Assembly: GCA_021802645.1 (NCBI GenBank)
Contig: JAJZRO010000011.1
Span: 1 to 64,000, forward strand
DNA: 64,000 nucleotides
DNA from: Deltaproteobacteria bacterium
Lineage (GTDB): Bacteria > Desulfobacterota > Desulfobulbia > Desulfobulbales > Desulfurivibrionaceae
Direction: 5' to 3'
In this document: positions 57,850 to 64,000 of the stretch, piece by piece
How positions within the stretch are numbered: position 1 is the first letter of the stretch
How the letters are laid out: every line of letters begins with the position of its first letter
The notes under the pieces: model-generated
What the model was told of the DNA's origin: nothing
Seen by the model: the letters and a program-made list of their open reading frames with translations, nothing else
Databases searched by the model: none
Position numbers and translations under genes: made by a program

Positions 57850-58420
57850 GATCTATGTCTTCTTCGGCCTGATCGCCACCGGCAAATCGACCCTCGCCCA
57901 GGCGTGGGCCGAACGCCACGGACTCACCTACGCCAACTCCGATGTGGTGCGCAAGGAACTGGCCGGCCTTGCAACCACAACGAGCCAGAAAGAGGGGGTG
58001 GACCAGGGCATCTACACCAAGGAATTCAGCCGCCGCACCTACGACGCCCTGCTCAGTCGCGCCGAGGCGGCAATCGGGCAGGGGAGGGGGGTGATCCTCG
58101 ACGCCTCCTACCAGAGCCGGGAAGAGCGCGGCAAGGTGGTGGCTCTGGCAAACCGCCTCAAGACCCCGGTCCGTTTCGTGCTCTGCGACTGCGATGACGA
58201 GGTAAAAAAGGCCCGACTCGCCCTCCGCGCCCAGGACCCCAACGCCGTCTCCGACGGTCGCTGGGAGATCTATCTCCAGCAGAAAGCGCGCTTCGAACCA
58301 CCGACGGAACTGGGGTCGGGCCAACTGGTGACCCTCGACACCGACCTGTCGATCACGGCAGCCCTTGACAAACTCGACGCCCTGCTGCAAAGAGAAGAGA
58401 AGAAAGAAGACAAAAGGTAA
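57833..58420 (+). CDS. P-loop kinase (AAA/zeta-toxin-like), partner of the APH-fold gene
   Basis: A 195-residue P-loop protein with Walker A GLIATGKST at 12-20 and a later GVILDASYQ segment carrying a Walker-B-like acid. It matches the carboxy-terminal half of bifunctional APH/ATP-binding proteins. ATG 57833 lies inside the end of the APH gene. The last residues (EEKKEDKR) and the stop codon come from the start of hairpin repeat copy B, so the original end may have been replaced. Confidence 0.85.
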   Translation: MPRPAEIYVFFGLIATGKSTLAQAWAERHGLTYANSDVVRKELAGLATTTSQKEGVDQGIYTKEFSRRTYDALLSRAEAAIGQGRGVILDASYQSREERGKVVALANRLKTPVRFVLCDCDDEVKKARLALRAQDPNAVSDGRWEIYLQQKARFEPPTELGSGQLVTLDTDLSITAALDKLDALLQREEKKEDKR

Positions 58421-58481
58421 AAGTCAAAAAGAACGGTATGTTCCCTTCCTCTTTGCCTTTTGACTTGTAACTTTTGCCTTT
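58408..58481. repeat. AT-rich hairpin repeat, copy B
   Basis: About 75 bases. The left arm contains GACAAAAGG and AAAAGTCAAAAAG, the centre AAAAAGAACGGTATG then TTCCCTTCCTCTTTG, and the right arm CTTTTGACTTG and CTTTTGCC. Its first part overlaps the end of the P-loop kinase gene and supplies the TAA stop (58418-58420). The core is nearly identical to the reverse complement of copy C. Confidence 0.82.
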
Positions 58482-58496
58482 CCAAAGGACACGCCC

Positions 58497-58928
58497 ATGA
58501 ACACCCGCATCTATGTGCTGCGCTTCCCCAAAGAGGTCATTGACCAGCCGATCATCTGCAACCTGGTCAAGAAGTTCGACATCGAGTTCAACATCCTCAA
58601 GGCCACCATCCTCATGCAGCAGGAGGGGGTGATGGTCCTGGAATTCAGCGGCCACAAGGCCAACGTCAAGAAGGGGATCAAATACCTGGAGGAGATGGGG
58701 GTCAAGGTGCGGAGTCTGGCGGGCAACATCCGCCGCGACGACGAGAAGTGCTACCAGTGCGGCGCCTGCACCGGCATCTGCCCTACCGGCGCCCTGCACA
58801 TCGTGCGGCCGGAGATGGCGGTGGCCTTCGATCCCGACAAATGCACGGCCTGCGGCCTCTGCGTGGCGGTCTGTCCGGCCCGGGCCATGGAAGTCTCGCT
58901 CAACGGCGATATCGATCTCGCCGCGTAG
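58497..58928 (+). CDS. NIL-domain 2x[4Fe-4S] ferredoxin
   Basis: A 143-residue cytoplasmic electron carrier. Residues 1-75 form a NIL domain, a small ligand-binding fold also found in methionine transporters. Two [4Fe-4S] motifs follow: C85, C88, C91, C95 and C116, C119, C122, C126. Such proteins occur near methionine or sulfur metabolism genes in anaerobes. Hairpin repeats B and C flank the gene in opposite orientation. It is convergent with the RACo-like gene. Confidence 0.93.
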   Translation: MNTRIYVLRFPKEVIDQPIICNLVKKFDIEFNILKATILMQQEGVMVLEFSGHKANVKKGIKYLEEMGVKVRSLAGNIRRDDEKCYQCGACTGICPTGALHIVRPEMAVAFDPDKCTACGLCVAVCPARAMEVSLNGDIDLAA

Positions 58929-58937
58929 GCCGGCGAG

Positions 58938-59027
58938 AAGGCAAAAGTAAGCAAGGCAAAGGGCAAAGAGGAAGGAAAAATACCGTTCTTTTTGCCTTTT
59001 GACTTTTACCCTTTGCCTTTTGCCTTC
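58938..59027. repeat. AT-rich hairpin repeat, copy C
   Basis: About 90 bases between convergent genes. The left arm has GGCAAAAGTAAGCAAGGC and the right arm CTTTTGACTTTTACCC and CTTTTGCC. Read on the minus strand, the core AAAAAGAACGGTAT then CCTTCCTCTTTGCC matches copy B. The right arm provides the last codons (KAKGKG) and TAA stop (59008-59006) of the RACo-like gene. Confidence 0.82.
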
Positions 59028-60997
59028 TCTCCCCTCTCCAACCGCGCCTTCACCTTGGGGAAGAGCTCCAGTTCCGTATGGGGCAAAAAGTGCGAGGCGA
59101 CGAACTGATCCTGAAAATGGGTCACCTCGGAGAGCTCGAAGCTCGTCATCCGGCGCACCACCTCCACCACGTCCTGGCGGATGTGGTTGCTCATCTCGCT
59201 CATCCAGGCCCCCAGCAAGGAGCCATTGCCCACGTAAAGCACGCGGTCGGTATCGACCTCCGGCAGCAACCCCACCGTCATAGCAGCATCGAGGTCGATG
59301 TAGCTGCCAAAGGCACCGGCGAGGATGATCTGCTCCAGGTCGTCCATGGCCAGCCCCACCTCCTCCACCAGGGTCTTGACCCCCGCATAGATCGCGGCCT
59401 TGGCCCGGATGAAGTTCTCGATATCCACCTCGTTGAGCACCACGTCGTGGCCGCTGCCTGACTCTGGCGCCCAGACCAGCACGAACTCATAACCGCTGCG
59501 GCCCTGGCGGAGGCGCGGGGTAGCGAGCCCGCGGTTGAACTTGCCGCTCTGGTCGATCACCCCCTGTTCCAGGAAGGTGGCCACCATCACCAGGAGGCCG
59601 GAGCCGCAGATGCCCACCGGCGGCTTGTTGCCCACGGTAAGGTTCATCGGCTCCAAGGTTGCCGGATCGAGGCTGAAATCCTCGATGGCGCCCTCGGCCG
59701 CCCGCATGCCGTGGGTGATGCCACCGCCCTCGAAGGCTGGGCCGGCCGAGCAGGCGGCGCAGACCAGCCACTCCTTGTTGCCGATGACGATCTCGGCATT
59801 GGTGCCGATATCGATGTAGAGGGTGACAAGGTCGGTGCGATACATGCCGGAGCCCATCACCCCGGCCACGATGTCGCCACCCACGTAGCTGGAGATGGAA
59901 GGGTAGACCAAAGCCACGGCGTGGCGGGGCAGATCGAGGCGCAGGTCCATGGCGCGGATGGGCGGCAAAAAGGTGGTGACCGGCACATAGGGTGCGCGCC
60001 GGATGTGGCGCGGGTCGAGGTGCAGCAAGAGATGGGTCATGGTGGTGTTGCCGGCCAGGGTGATGGAACCGATCTCCTCGCGCCGGATCTGCCCCCGCTC
60101 CGGCTCCTCCGGCACCTTGGCCTTGGCGAGCAGGGTGTCGATGAGGCCGTTGATGGTGCCGGTCACCAGCTCCTGCATGAGGTCGAGCCCCTTGGGCTTT
60201 TCCGCCTGAATGATGCGGGAGATGACATCCTCGCCGTAGCTGATCTGGCCGTTGTACTCGCCGGCCCGGGCCAGGACCTTGCCGGTGTGGAGATCGATGA
60301 GAATCCCGTAAACCGTGGTGGTGCCGATGTCGAAGGCGAGGCCGAAGTTGCGCTGCGTCCAGTTGCCGGGCTGGACATCCATCAGGTATTTCTTGCCACT
60401 GCGCACCGGGTTGGCGATGGTGACCGTGACCCGGAAGTCGTCCACCCGCAGGACCTCCGGCACCTTGCGCAGCACCGGCAGCGAAATGACCACTCCGCGC
60501 TCGTCGTACTGATTGCTCAACCCCTGGAGGATACGGCCGGCATCGGCCATGTTGTCGTGCGCTGCGGGCCGGGGCAGCTCCAGGAAGTATTTCTCCACCG
60601 GCGGCTGAAAGATCCCCTCCTCGCGCAACTCCTCGATGTTGTAGACGTGCATCCGCGCCCGGTGGCGCTGCGGCACCTCGGTGGAGAGACCGCCCTTGCC
60701 CATGCTGGAGGTGGCTGGAATCCGCACGGTGACCACGCCCTCCACCTGGGCGGTGCAGGCCTGGCGCCAGCCGGCGCGGAAATCCGCCTCGCTCAATTTT
60801 TCGCTCTTGCCGCCCGTCACCGCGCCCTGCTCGATGAGCACCCGGCACTTGCCGCATACCCCGCTGCCGCCGCAGGAGGCGTTGATGTGGACTCCGGCCT
60901 GGCGCGCCGCCTTGATGATGGTTTCGCCAGCCTTCACCTCCACGGTGCGGCCGCTGGGCAGAAAGGTCACGCGGGCAGTTATCGTTTCGTCTGCCAT
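59006..60997 (-). CDS. RACo-like corrinoid protein reductive activator (2Fe-2S + ASKHA, DUF4445)
   Basis: A 663-residue protein with an amino-terminal [2Fe-2S] domain (C42, C48, C51 and C81, in CGGSGVCGKC and RQAC). A linker and an actin-like ATPase domain follow (FGLAFDIGTTTVYG near 215-230, LAGNTTMTHLLL, YIDIGTNAEIV). This matches RACo, which uses ATP to reduce cob(II)alamin in corrinoid proteins of the Wood-Ljungdahl or methyltransferase systems. It is coupled by TGATG to the flavoprotein gene. The last residues come from hairpin repeat copy C. The corrinoid target is not in the window. Confidence 0.9.
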   Translation of the reverse strand: MADETITARVTFLPSGRTVEVKAGETIIKAARQAGVHINASCGGSGVCGKCRVLIEQGAVTGGKSEKLSEADFRAGWRQACTAQVEGVVTVRIPATSSMGKGGLSTEVPQRHRARMHVYNIEELREEGIFQPPVEKYFLELPRPAAHDNMADAGRILQGLSNQYDERGVVISLPVLRKVPEVLRVDDFRVTVTIANPVRSGKKYLMDVQPGNWTQRNFGLAFDIGTTTVYGILIDLHTGKVLARAGEYNGQISYGEDVISRIIQAEKPKGLDLMQELVTGTINGLIDTLLAKAKVPEEPERGQIRREEIGSITLAGNTTMTHLLLHLDPRHIRRAPYVPVTTFLPPIRAMDLRLDLPRHAVALVYPSISSYVGGDIVAGVMGSGMYRTDLVTLYIDIGTNAEIVIGNKEWLVCAACSAGPAFEGGGITHGMRAAEGAIEDFSLDPATLEPMNLTVGNKPPVGICGSGLLVMVATFLEQGVIDQSGKFNRGLATPRLRQGRSGYEFVLVWAPESGSGHDVVLNEVDIENFIRAKAAIYAGVKTLVEEVGLAMDDLEQIILAGAFGSYIDLDAAMTVGLLPEVDTDRVLYVGNGSLLGAWMSEMSNHIRQDVVEVVRRMTSFELSEVTHFQDQFVASHFLPHTELELFPKVKARLERGEKAKGKG

Positions 60998-61845
60998 CAG
61001 GCCAACTCCATCACGTGCAGGGTATTGAGTTCCGCCTTGGTAAAGACCGGGCCGTCCACGCAGACCAGCTTGTTGTCCAGGTGGCAGTGGCGGCAGAGGC
61101 CCACCCCGCACTTCATGTGACGCTCCAGGGTGGTGATGATGTCCTGGTCGGCAAAACCCTTGGCGCTCAGGGCGGCCAGGGTGAACTTGATCATGAGCGG
61201 CGGCCCACAGACCAAGGCCTTGCTGGCGGCGGGGTCGAGCGCCACTTGGTCGAGCAGCTTGGGCACCACCCCGACCGCGCCGCTCCAGCCGGGCTCCGGG
61301 GTGTCCACCGTGAGCAGGCATTGGACCCCGGCCTCCTGTTCCCAGCACGCCAGATCGGCCCGGAAGGCGATGTCGGAAGGGGTGCGGCTGCCGTAGAGGA
61401 TGGTGATGGCGCCGAAGCGACCCCGGTCCGCAAGACAGGATTGGATCACCGCCCGCAGGGGGGCGAGGCCGATGCCGCCACCCACAAAGAGCAGATTTTT
61501 GCCGCAAAGATCGGACATGGGGAAAAAACGGCCATAAGGGCCCCGTAGGGCGATGATCGCCCCTTCGGCAAGCAAGTGCATTGCCGAGGTCAATTTTCCC
61601 GCCCTACGCACGCTTAAATGAATTTCCCCCGGGGTCGCCTGCTGGGCCGAGGAAATCGAGATGGGGGCCTCGCCGCAGTGGGGCACCGAGACCATGAGGA
61701 ACTGGCCGGGCTGGTAGCGGAAGGAGGCATTGACCGCCGGATCGGTGAAGGCGAGGACAAAGGTCTTGATCTGGGAGTTCTCCCCGATGACCCGAAGAAT
61801 CCGCGCCGGTTGCGGCAGGTAGGGGTCGGACTGGGTGTGGGGCAT
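60997..61845 (-). CDS. FAD/NAD-binding, 2Fe-2S diaphorase subunit (HydG/AsrB-like)
   Basis: A 282-residue ferredoxin-reductase-type flavoprotein. An FAD-binding barrel (YQPGQFLMVSVPHCGEAPIS) is followed by a nucleotide-binding domain with VGGGIGLAPLR and CGPPLM. A carboxy-terminal [2Fe-2S] site is formed by CGVGLCRHCHLDNKLVC. It resembles sulfhydrogenase gamma and sulfite reductase subunit B. It should pass electrons between NAD(P)H and the neighbouring iron-sulfur subunit, and so to the formate dehydrogenase. ATG 61845 is preferred to a longer start with no family match. Confidence 0.9.
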   Translation of the reverse strand: MPHTQSDPYLPQPARILRVIGENSQIKTFVLAFTDPAVNASFRYQPGQFLMVSVPHCGEAPISISSAQQATPGEIHLSVRRAGKLTSAMHLLAEGAIIALRGPYGRFFPMSDLCGKNLLFVGGGIGLAPLRAVIQSCLADRGRFGAITILYGSRTPSDIAFRADLACWEQEAGVQCLLTVDTPEPGWSGAVGVVPKLLDQVALDPAASKALVCGPPLMIKFTLAALSAKGFADQDIITTLERHMKCGVGLCRHCHLDNKLVCVDGPVFTKAELNTLHVMELA

Positions 61846-61915
61846 GGTATCGTTATATCCTCCGCCGGTTACGGTTCTTCGCCTCTCATGTGGGCCATTT
61901 CGCGCCACACGAAGT

Positions 61916-61994
61916 CAAATGGCAAGGGGCAAAAGTCAAAAAGAAAGGAGTGTTCCTTCCGCACTCTTTGCCTTTTCCCTTTTGCCCTTTGACC
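61916..61994. repeat. AT-rich hairpin repeat, copy D
   Basis: About 78 bases between the iron-sulfur and flavoprotein genes of the operon. The left arm is GGCAAGGGGCAAAAGTC, the core AAAAAGAAAGGAGTG then TTCCTTCCGCACTCTTTG, and the right arm CCTTTTCCCTTTTGCCC. It is in the same orientation as copy B. It could weaken read-through inside the operon. Confidence 0.78.
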
Positions 61995-61998
61995 TTCT

Positions 61999-63036
61999 TC
62001 ACTCTTCACTTGCCAGTTCGACGAAGCGGGCAATGTCGGTGCCGCCGAAGCAGATGTCGAGGCAGCGGCCGCAGCCTACGCAGCTCGGCCGGCCGTGTTT
62101 TTCCACGTCGTACTTGAGCTTGTGCAGGAAGCGGTGCTTGATCGCCGCCTTCTTCGGCTCCACCGGGTTGTGGCCGCCGGCCATGCGGGTAAAGCCGGCA
62201 AAGGTGCAGGCATCCCAGCAGCGCAGGCGTTCGCCGGAGGTGGCGGAACGCGGCTGGTCCACGATGGTGAAACAGGTGCAGGTGGGGCAGACGTAGGCGC
62301 AGCCGGCGCAATCCTGGCAGCGCAACGAGAGCTGCTGCCAGACTGCCTCGTCCACCATCCCTTCGGCCAGCCGCCGGATGGCGAGGTCCACATGGACCTG
62401 GCGCTGGAATCCGCCCCGTGCCTCAAGATAGAGCTGATACTGTTTCTTGATCTCCGCCTCCTCGGCCGCGCTGAAGAACTGCGGCCAGCGGCTGACGATC
62501 GTCTCGCCCTGCGCCCGGCCGGCCGTCACCAGGAAGCGGTCGCCGAGGTCGGTCAGTTGCAGGTCGGCGCCGAGCTCGCTGAAGGGGCCGTTCTTGGTAG
62601 CATCGCAGAAGCAATTGGGGAAGGGCGCGTTGCAGTTGAGCCCCACCAGCACCGTATTGTGGCGCCGGCCCAGGTAATGCGGCTCCCTGGTTCGCTGGCT
62701 GAAGATGACATCCATATAGAGGATGGCGGCCAGATCGCAGGAGCGCACCCCAAAGTAGAGGGTTGGCGGGGGCGCCGCATACCTCGGGTGCAGGGCGTAG
62801 CCGGCCTGGTCCGCCTCGTAGGCGGCGATGACCTCCTGCTGCGGAAAGAGGAAGGGCTTGAGCGATTCCTGCGGCTGGTGGTCGAGGTCCAGGGCCATGG
62901 TCTCCACGCTCGCCACCTCGGCAAAGAGGGTGTCACCATGGCGGTTTTGCATCGGCGCCACCAGGCGGTATGCCTTGCCGAGCTTGCGGAGCAGCGGGAT
63001 CAGGTGGTCTTTTTTGAGGATATGGCTGCTGCTCAT
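61999..63036 (-). CDS. 4Fe-4S dicluster electron-transfer subunit (HydB/AsrA-like)
   Basis: A 345-residue iron-sulfur protein. Near the end lie two cluster motifs, CQDCAGCAYVCP and CVGCGRCLDICF. The amino-terminal part has the LYFGVRSCDLAAI segment seen in sulfhydrogenase beta and anaerobic sulfite reductase A subunits. It would link the formate dehydrogenase to the flavin subunit. ATG 63036 overlaps the formate dehydrogenase stop as ATGA. The longer frame into that gene is rejected. Confidence 0.9.
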   Translation of the reverse strand: MSSSHILKKDHLIPLLRKLGKAYRLVAPMQNRHGDTLFAEVASVETMALDLDHQPQESLKPFLFPQQEVIAAYEADQAGYALHPRYAAPPPTLYFGVRSCDLAAILYMDVIFSQRTREPHYLGRRHNTVLVGLNCNAPFPNCFCDATKNGPFSELGADLQLTDLGDRFLVTAGRAQGETIVSRWPQFFSAAEEAEIKKQYQLYLEARGGFQRQVHVDLAIRRLAEGMVDEAVWQQLSLRCQDCAGCAYVCPTCTCFTIVDQPRSATSGERLRCWDACTFAGFTRMAGGHNPVEPKKAAIKHRFLHKLKYDVEKHGRPSCVGCGRCLDICFGGTDIARFVELASEE

Positions 63037-64000
63037 GGGCTGACCTTTTCGACGCGCACCGCGCAGATCTTGTATTCCGGGCACTTGGCCTTGGGGTCCG
63101 CTGCCGCGGTGGTGAGCCGGTTGATGGGGGCCTCGTGGAAGTGGAAGGTGGTGTAGACGCTGCCTGCTGTCACCTCTTCGGTGAGGCTTGCGGCCAGCTC
63201 AATGCTGCCCCGCCGGGAGGTGAGCCGCACCATCTCTCCCTGACGGATGGCAAGGCCTTTCGCATCGGCCGGGTTGAGCTGGAGCAAGGCGCGGTCCGCC
63301 TCCCGCGTGAGCGTAGGGCATTGCCGGCTCATGGTGCCGGTGTGGTACTGGTGGTAAACCCGGCCGGTGTTGAGCAGCAAGGGGAAGTCGTCGTCCGGCA
63401 GCTCGCTGGCCGGGATGGGCTGCGCCGGCACGAAATGGCCCTTGCCGCGGGTGAAGTAGTATTTGTGCAGGAAGGGAGTGCCGGGGTGTTCCCGGCCCCA
63501 GCAGGGCCATTGCAGACCCCAGCCCGTTTCCAGCCGGTCGTGGAAGATGCCGCTGTAGATCGGGGTGAGCAGCGCGATCTCCTCCATCACCTCGGCCTGG
63601 CTCTCGTAGGGCATGGGGTAGCCGAGCCGGGCAGCCAGCGCCATGATGGTGTCGCTGTCCGGCCAGGTCTCGCCAAGGGGCGGGATGACTTGGCGGATAA
63701 GCTGCACCCGACGCTCGGAATTGGTGACGGTGCCGGTTTTTTCGGCAAAGGAGGCAGCCGGAAAGACCACGTGGGCCAGCTGCGCGGTCTCGGTGAGGAA
63801 GAGATCGCTCACCGCGAGAAAATCGAGGCCCCTGAGGGTGGCCTCCACCTTGGTCGCATCCGGGTCGCTCAGCATCGGATTCTCGCCCATGATGTACATG
63901 CCGCGGATGGCTCCCTGGCCGCCACTGTGGGTCATGTCGAGCAGGGTCAGCCCCGGCTGCTCCGGCAGCGTCACCCCCCACGCCTGTTCGAACTTCCGGC
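63033..64000 (-). CDS. Formate dehydrogenase-type molybdopterin oxidoreductase (partial, C-terminal part)
   Basis: The last 322 codons of a molybdopterin enzyme; the start lies beyond the right edge, and translation stays open to position 64000 (RKFEQAWG precedes the first internal GTG). Segments GMYIMGENPMLSDPD, HVVFPAASFAEKTGTVTNSERRVQ (in parts) and LLNTGRVYHQYHTGTMSR match cytoplasmic formate dehydrogenase alpha subunits. The catalytic Sec or Cys is outside the window. The neighbours suggest an NAD(P)-linked formate dehydrogenase or CO2 reductase. Confidence 0.92.
   Translation of the reverse strand, partial: RKFEQAWGVTLPEQPGLTLLDMTHSGGQGAIRGMYIMGENPMLSDPDATKVEATLRGLDFLAVSDLFLTETAQLAHVVFPAASFAEKTGTVTNSERRVQLIRQVIPPLGETWPDSDTIMALAARLGYPMPYESQAEVMEEIALLTPIYSGIFHDRLETGWGLQWPCWGREHPGTPFLHKYYFTRGKGHFVPAQPIPASELPDDDFPLLLNTGRVYHQYHTGTMSRQCPTLTREADRALLQLNPADAKGLAIRQGEMVRLTSRRGSIELAASLTEEVTAGSVYTTFHFHEAPINRLTTAAADPKAKCPEYKICAVRVEKVSP

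Noticed and set aside
51841-61994. The AT-rich repeats as a CRISPR array
   Set aside because: The copies are kilobases apart, internally palindromic and variable, with no regular spacers and no cas genes in the window.

Overview
The window is a 64 kb GC-rich chromosomal segment from an anaerobic bacterium, most likely a Desulfobacterota (former Deltaproteobacteria) member of the Desulfobulbales type. The lean rests on several genes together: a DsrC with both redox cysteines, a DUF3373-type outer-membrane protein, an MtrA/MtrB-type decaheme cytochrome and porin pair, a selenocysteine tRNA, an oxygen-sensitive class III ribonucleotide reductase, a CooT-type nickel protein and a formate dehydrogenase locus with a RACo-type corrinoid activator. 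Gene density is high. Many neighbours overlap by ATGA or TGATG, so much of the window is translationally coupled.

Positions 1-12784 hold the most unusual locus: a divergent cluster for an unidentified acyl product. A minus-strand operon starts at 8690 and runs off the left edge. In order it encodes a hotdog dehydratase, FabG-type reductase, LolA-like carrier, lipoprotein, B12-type radical SAM enzyme, acyl-adenylating enzyme, DAK2-DegV fusion, family 2 glycosyltransferase, LpxL-like acyltransferase and a CrtI-like flavoprotein. The divergent plus-strand operon encodes an acyl carrier protein, a single-chain ketosynthase plus chain-length-factor fusion, and a second B12-type radical SAM enzyme. 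The set resembles aryl-polyene loci, but the two radical SAM enzymes and the CrtI-like flavoprotein also recall candidate ladderane loci. The inferred product is a modified polyene or unusual lipid exported to the outer membrane.

Positions 12815-18958 carry truA coupled to a secreted clan-A glycosidase, divergent from a GH17-GT2 membrane fusion that probably makes or remodels a beta-glucan. Positions 19016-27427 are housekeeping: an AI-2E family permease, ilvE, groESL, tRNA-Met, a DEAD-box helicase, an RRM protein, selC and glyQ without glyS. Positions 27804-29393 encode an outer-membrane protein. A short AT-rich patch (29860-30540) holds two small genes, one SLATT-like, and looks acquired.

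Positions 30569-37375 form a long minus-strand series: surE, birA, aroK, aroC, glgA, a TPR protein and gapA. A plus-strand group follows with a tautomerase, ligA, acylphosphatase and a zinc-ribbon protein. Next come dsrC, the nrdDG module (with a well-spaced pair of NrdR boxes over the nrdD promoter) and nadB. Positions 46497-51840 hold a HAD phosphatase, CooT and a histidine-rich partner, hisS and aspS.

Positions 52666-55647 encode the decaheme cytochrome and MtrB/PioB-type porin, a likely electron conduit across the outer membrane. Positions 55750-58928 hold small conserved genes ending with a NIL-domain ferredoxin. Positions 59006-64000 are a minus-strand operon for a formate dehydrogenase (partial), iron-sulfur and flavin diaphorase subunits, and a RACo-like activator. 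Four copies of a roughly 80-base AT-rich hairpin repeat lie between 51.8 and 62 kb, and two of them supply the stop codons of neighbouring genes.
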